Assembly: GCF_000018425.1 (NCBI RefSeq)
Contig: NC_010424.1
Location: 372,001 to 436,000 of the forward strand
DNA length: 64,000 bases
Source of the DNA: Candidatus Desulforudis audaxviator MP104C
Lineage (GTDB): Bacteria > Bacillota > Desulfotomaculia > Desulfotomaculales > Desulforudaceae
Reading direction: 5' to 3'
Below are positions 62,699-64,000 of this stretch, in pieces (position 1 is the stretch's first letter; every line of letters starts with the position of its first letter). The translations under genes were made by a program, and so were the position numbers. Below the pieces are notes generated by a model that worked only from the letters and a program-made list of their open reading frames with translations, did not search any database and was not told the origin of the DNA.

Positions 62699-64000
62699 AA
62701 ACATCCGCCGTGGCTTGCGTTCGCCACGTGGTCGATGAATACCGCCGCTTTCTGCGAACGTCATATCGATTTCTTGATGATCATCTGCGCCAGCAATTCG
62801 AACAGCACTTGTCCCGAGTGGATGTGGTTGTCAAGGGGCCTTATGTGACCCTCTCGCGGGACTTTGAGCGCGGTGCGACCTTGGATGAACTCGTGGAAGC
62901 GGGCCGGGCCGAGCCGGACCTACTCAAAGCGCGCTGGCCGTTTGGTGATGAGCGGTTGTATCGCCATCAGGAAGTGGCCTTTGAGGCCGGTCGGGCCGGT
63001 CGGCCGTTTGTGGTTACCACCGGCACCGGCTCTGGTAAAACGGAGGCGTTTCTGCTGCCGGTATTGGACGGGATCACGCGCCGCAAGCGCGAGGGCATTA
63101 GTGGTGTTCAGGCCGTACTTCTGTACCCCATGAACGCTCTGGCCAACGACCAACTGGAACGACTGAGGCGCTTGTTGCGCGGAACAGGCCTGGATCTCTC
63201 CTTTGCTCTTTACACCGGCGACAGCGACACGGCCTCCCAAAACTTGACCGAGCAACCCGCTGAGACCGAACGTCTAACCCGGGTCCATATCCGCCGTGCT
63301 CCGCCGGATATCCTCCTCACCAACTACAAACAACTGGAGTTTCTCTTGATCCGTACCGGGGATCGTGCTCTATTTACGCCTTCCCTTCGTTTCCTCGTGC
63401 TGGACGAGTTGCACTCGTACCGGGGAGCATTGGCCACGGAGATCGCCTGCCTTATTCGTCGCTTGAAGACACATGCCGGGTTGAAACCGGGGGAACTGAT
63501 CGGAATCGGCACGTCGGCGACGGTGGCTAGCGGTGCCGGTGGCGCTCAAGCCTTGGCGGATTTCGCTACTATCCTTTTTGGTGAAGTATTTCAAGAAGAG
63601 GACATCATTGCCGAAACCACGGTTCCTCCGGCGCGGTATGACAATCTCTGGACACCCCCGTCACCCGCGTTGAATGAGGATTTCCTTCGTTCCCTCGACT
63701 ATGAAGACACAGACGCAGTCATTGCTCTGGCTGAGCAACTTACGGGCCGGGCGTGCGCAACGGATGGTCCGGTTGCAGAGCGTATTGGAGCCGTACTCAG
63801 GAGCAATGCCGTTGTGCAAACCATCGAAGAAGTCTTTGCCAAGCCAGCATCCCTGGCAGACGCCGTTATGACATTGCGTAAGCGTTTTCCAGATCGGGCG
63901 AACCAGCCGGAGGAAACCGTCCGCCTCGAGGTGGAGGCCTACCTGCTGGTAGGAAGCATAGGCGAAGAGGAACACCCTCCCCGCCTCCGTCTAAAATTGC
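62695..64000 (+). CDS. DEAD/DEAH-box helicase (DUF1998-type), 3' end beyond window
   Basis: The ATG overlaps the reverse transcriptase stop (ATGA), and the frame stays open to the right edge (435 codons). The N-terminal region DEYRRFLRTSYRFLDDHLR leads to LYRHQEVAFEAGRAGRPFVV, Walker A TTGTGSGKTEAFLLPVLDG (Lys115), DELHSYRGALATEIACLIRR (DELH 237-240) and GIGTSATVASG. The pattern is that of Lhr/MrfA/DruE-like helicases, which usually end in a DUF1998 domain; that part is not visible. It could fill the DrmA plus DrmB role of DISARM. Confidence 0.82.
   Translation, partial: MKTSAVACVRHVVDEYRRFLRTSYRFLDDHLRQQFEQHLSRVDVVVKGPYVTLSRDFERGATLDELVEAGRAEPDLLKARWPFGDERLYRHQEVAFEAGRAGRPFVVTTGTGSGKTEAFLLPVLDGITRRKREGISGVQAVLLYPMNALANDQLERLRRLLRGTGLDLSFALYTGDSDTASQNLTEQPAETERLTRVHIRRAPPDILLTNYKQLEFLLIRTGDRALFTPSLRFLVLDELHSYRGALATEIACLIRRLKTHAGLKPGELIGIGTSATVASGAGGAQALADFATILFGEVFQEEDIIAETTVPPARYDNLWTPPSPALNEDFLRSLDYEDTDAVIALAEQLTGRACATDGPVAERIGAVLRSNAVVQTIEEVFAKPASLADAVMTLRKRFPDRANQPEETVRLEVEAYLLVGSIGEEEHPPRLRLKL

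Overview
The window reads as chromosome from a GC-rich, probably anaerobic and possibly thermophilic, clostridial Firmicute of the Desulfotomaculum / Desulforudis / Pelotomaculum kind (inference). The support is a T-box leader on an ilv-leu operon, a glmS ribozyme, a CBS-DRTGG pyrophosphatase, purine-rich Shine-Dalgarno sites with many GTG/TTG starts, and intrinsic terminators. I see no rRNA, tRNA, CRISPR array or transposase gene.

Layout. 0-4.2 kb: an unrecognised protein, a manganese pyrophosphatase (ppaC) and the AzlCD branched-chain amino acid exporter. 4.3-14.4 kb: a T-box-controlled branched-chain amino acid operon, ilvE-ilvB-ilvN-ilvC-leuA-leuC-leuD-cimA, without ilvD or leuB, with symmetric palindromes between several genes. 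14.5-18.1 kb: glmM and ribozyme-controlled glmS, the amino-sugar branch of cell-wall synthesis. 18.3-34.2 kb: a patchwork of accessory genes: a DUF499 ATPase, two nucleotidyltransferase/HEPN pairs, VapBC, RelE-type and catalase remnants, PH-domain proteins, a Fe-S subunit, a lactate permease, a broken rarD, a response-regulator diguanylate cyclase, a MoaD-like protein, and a gatB that has lost its N-terminus and is fused to the start of gatC. 34.7-43.3 kb: a four-gene Wadjet (JetABCD, DUF2397/2398/TIGR02680/DUF2399 kind) anti-plasmid operon. 44-45 kb: a copper-amine-oxidase-domain secreted protein and a truncated coiled-coil gene. 45.1-51.6 kb: a nickel/peptide-type ABC transporter operon with an embedded PIG-L-like protein, preceded by an unassigned structured leader. 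51.6-52.9 kb: hydrolase and helicase remnants. 53.0-64.0 kb (running off the window): a tightly coupled operon of a DrmD-like SNF2 helicase, a DrmMI-like adenine methylase, a reverse transcriptase and a second large helicase.

The last block is the most interesting. The helicase-methylase pair looks like the start of a class 1 DISARM system, but the next gene is a reverse transcriptase with an intact YIDD active site and a long helical C-terminal half, joined by overlapping start and stop codons to both neighbours. I do not know of a described system with this gene order. Caveat: the first helicase carries a one-base frameshift.

A second theme is decay. At least five genes (HNH/ParB-like, HEPN, rarD, alpha/beta hydrolase, drmD) are each broken by a net -1 shift, in most cases explained by one missing G or C in a short homopolymer. 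That is either a real mutational signature or an assembly error pattern, and it decides whether the defence operon is alive.
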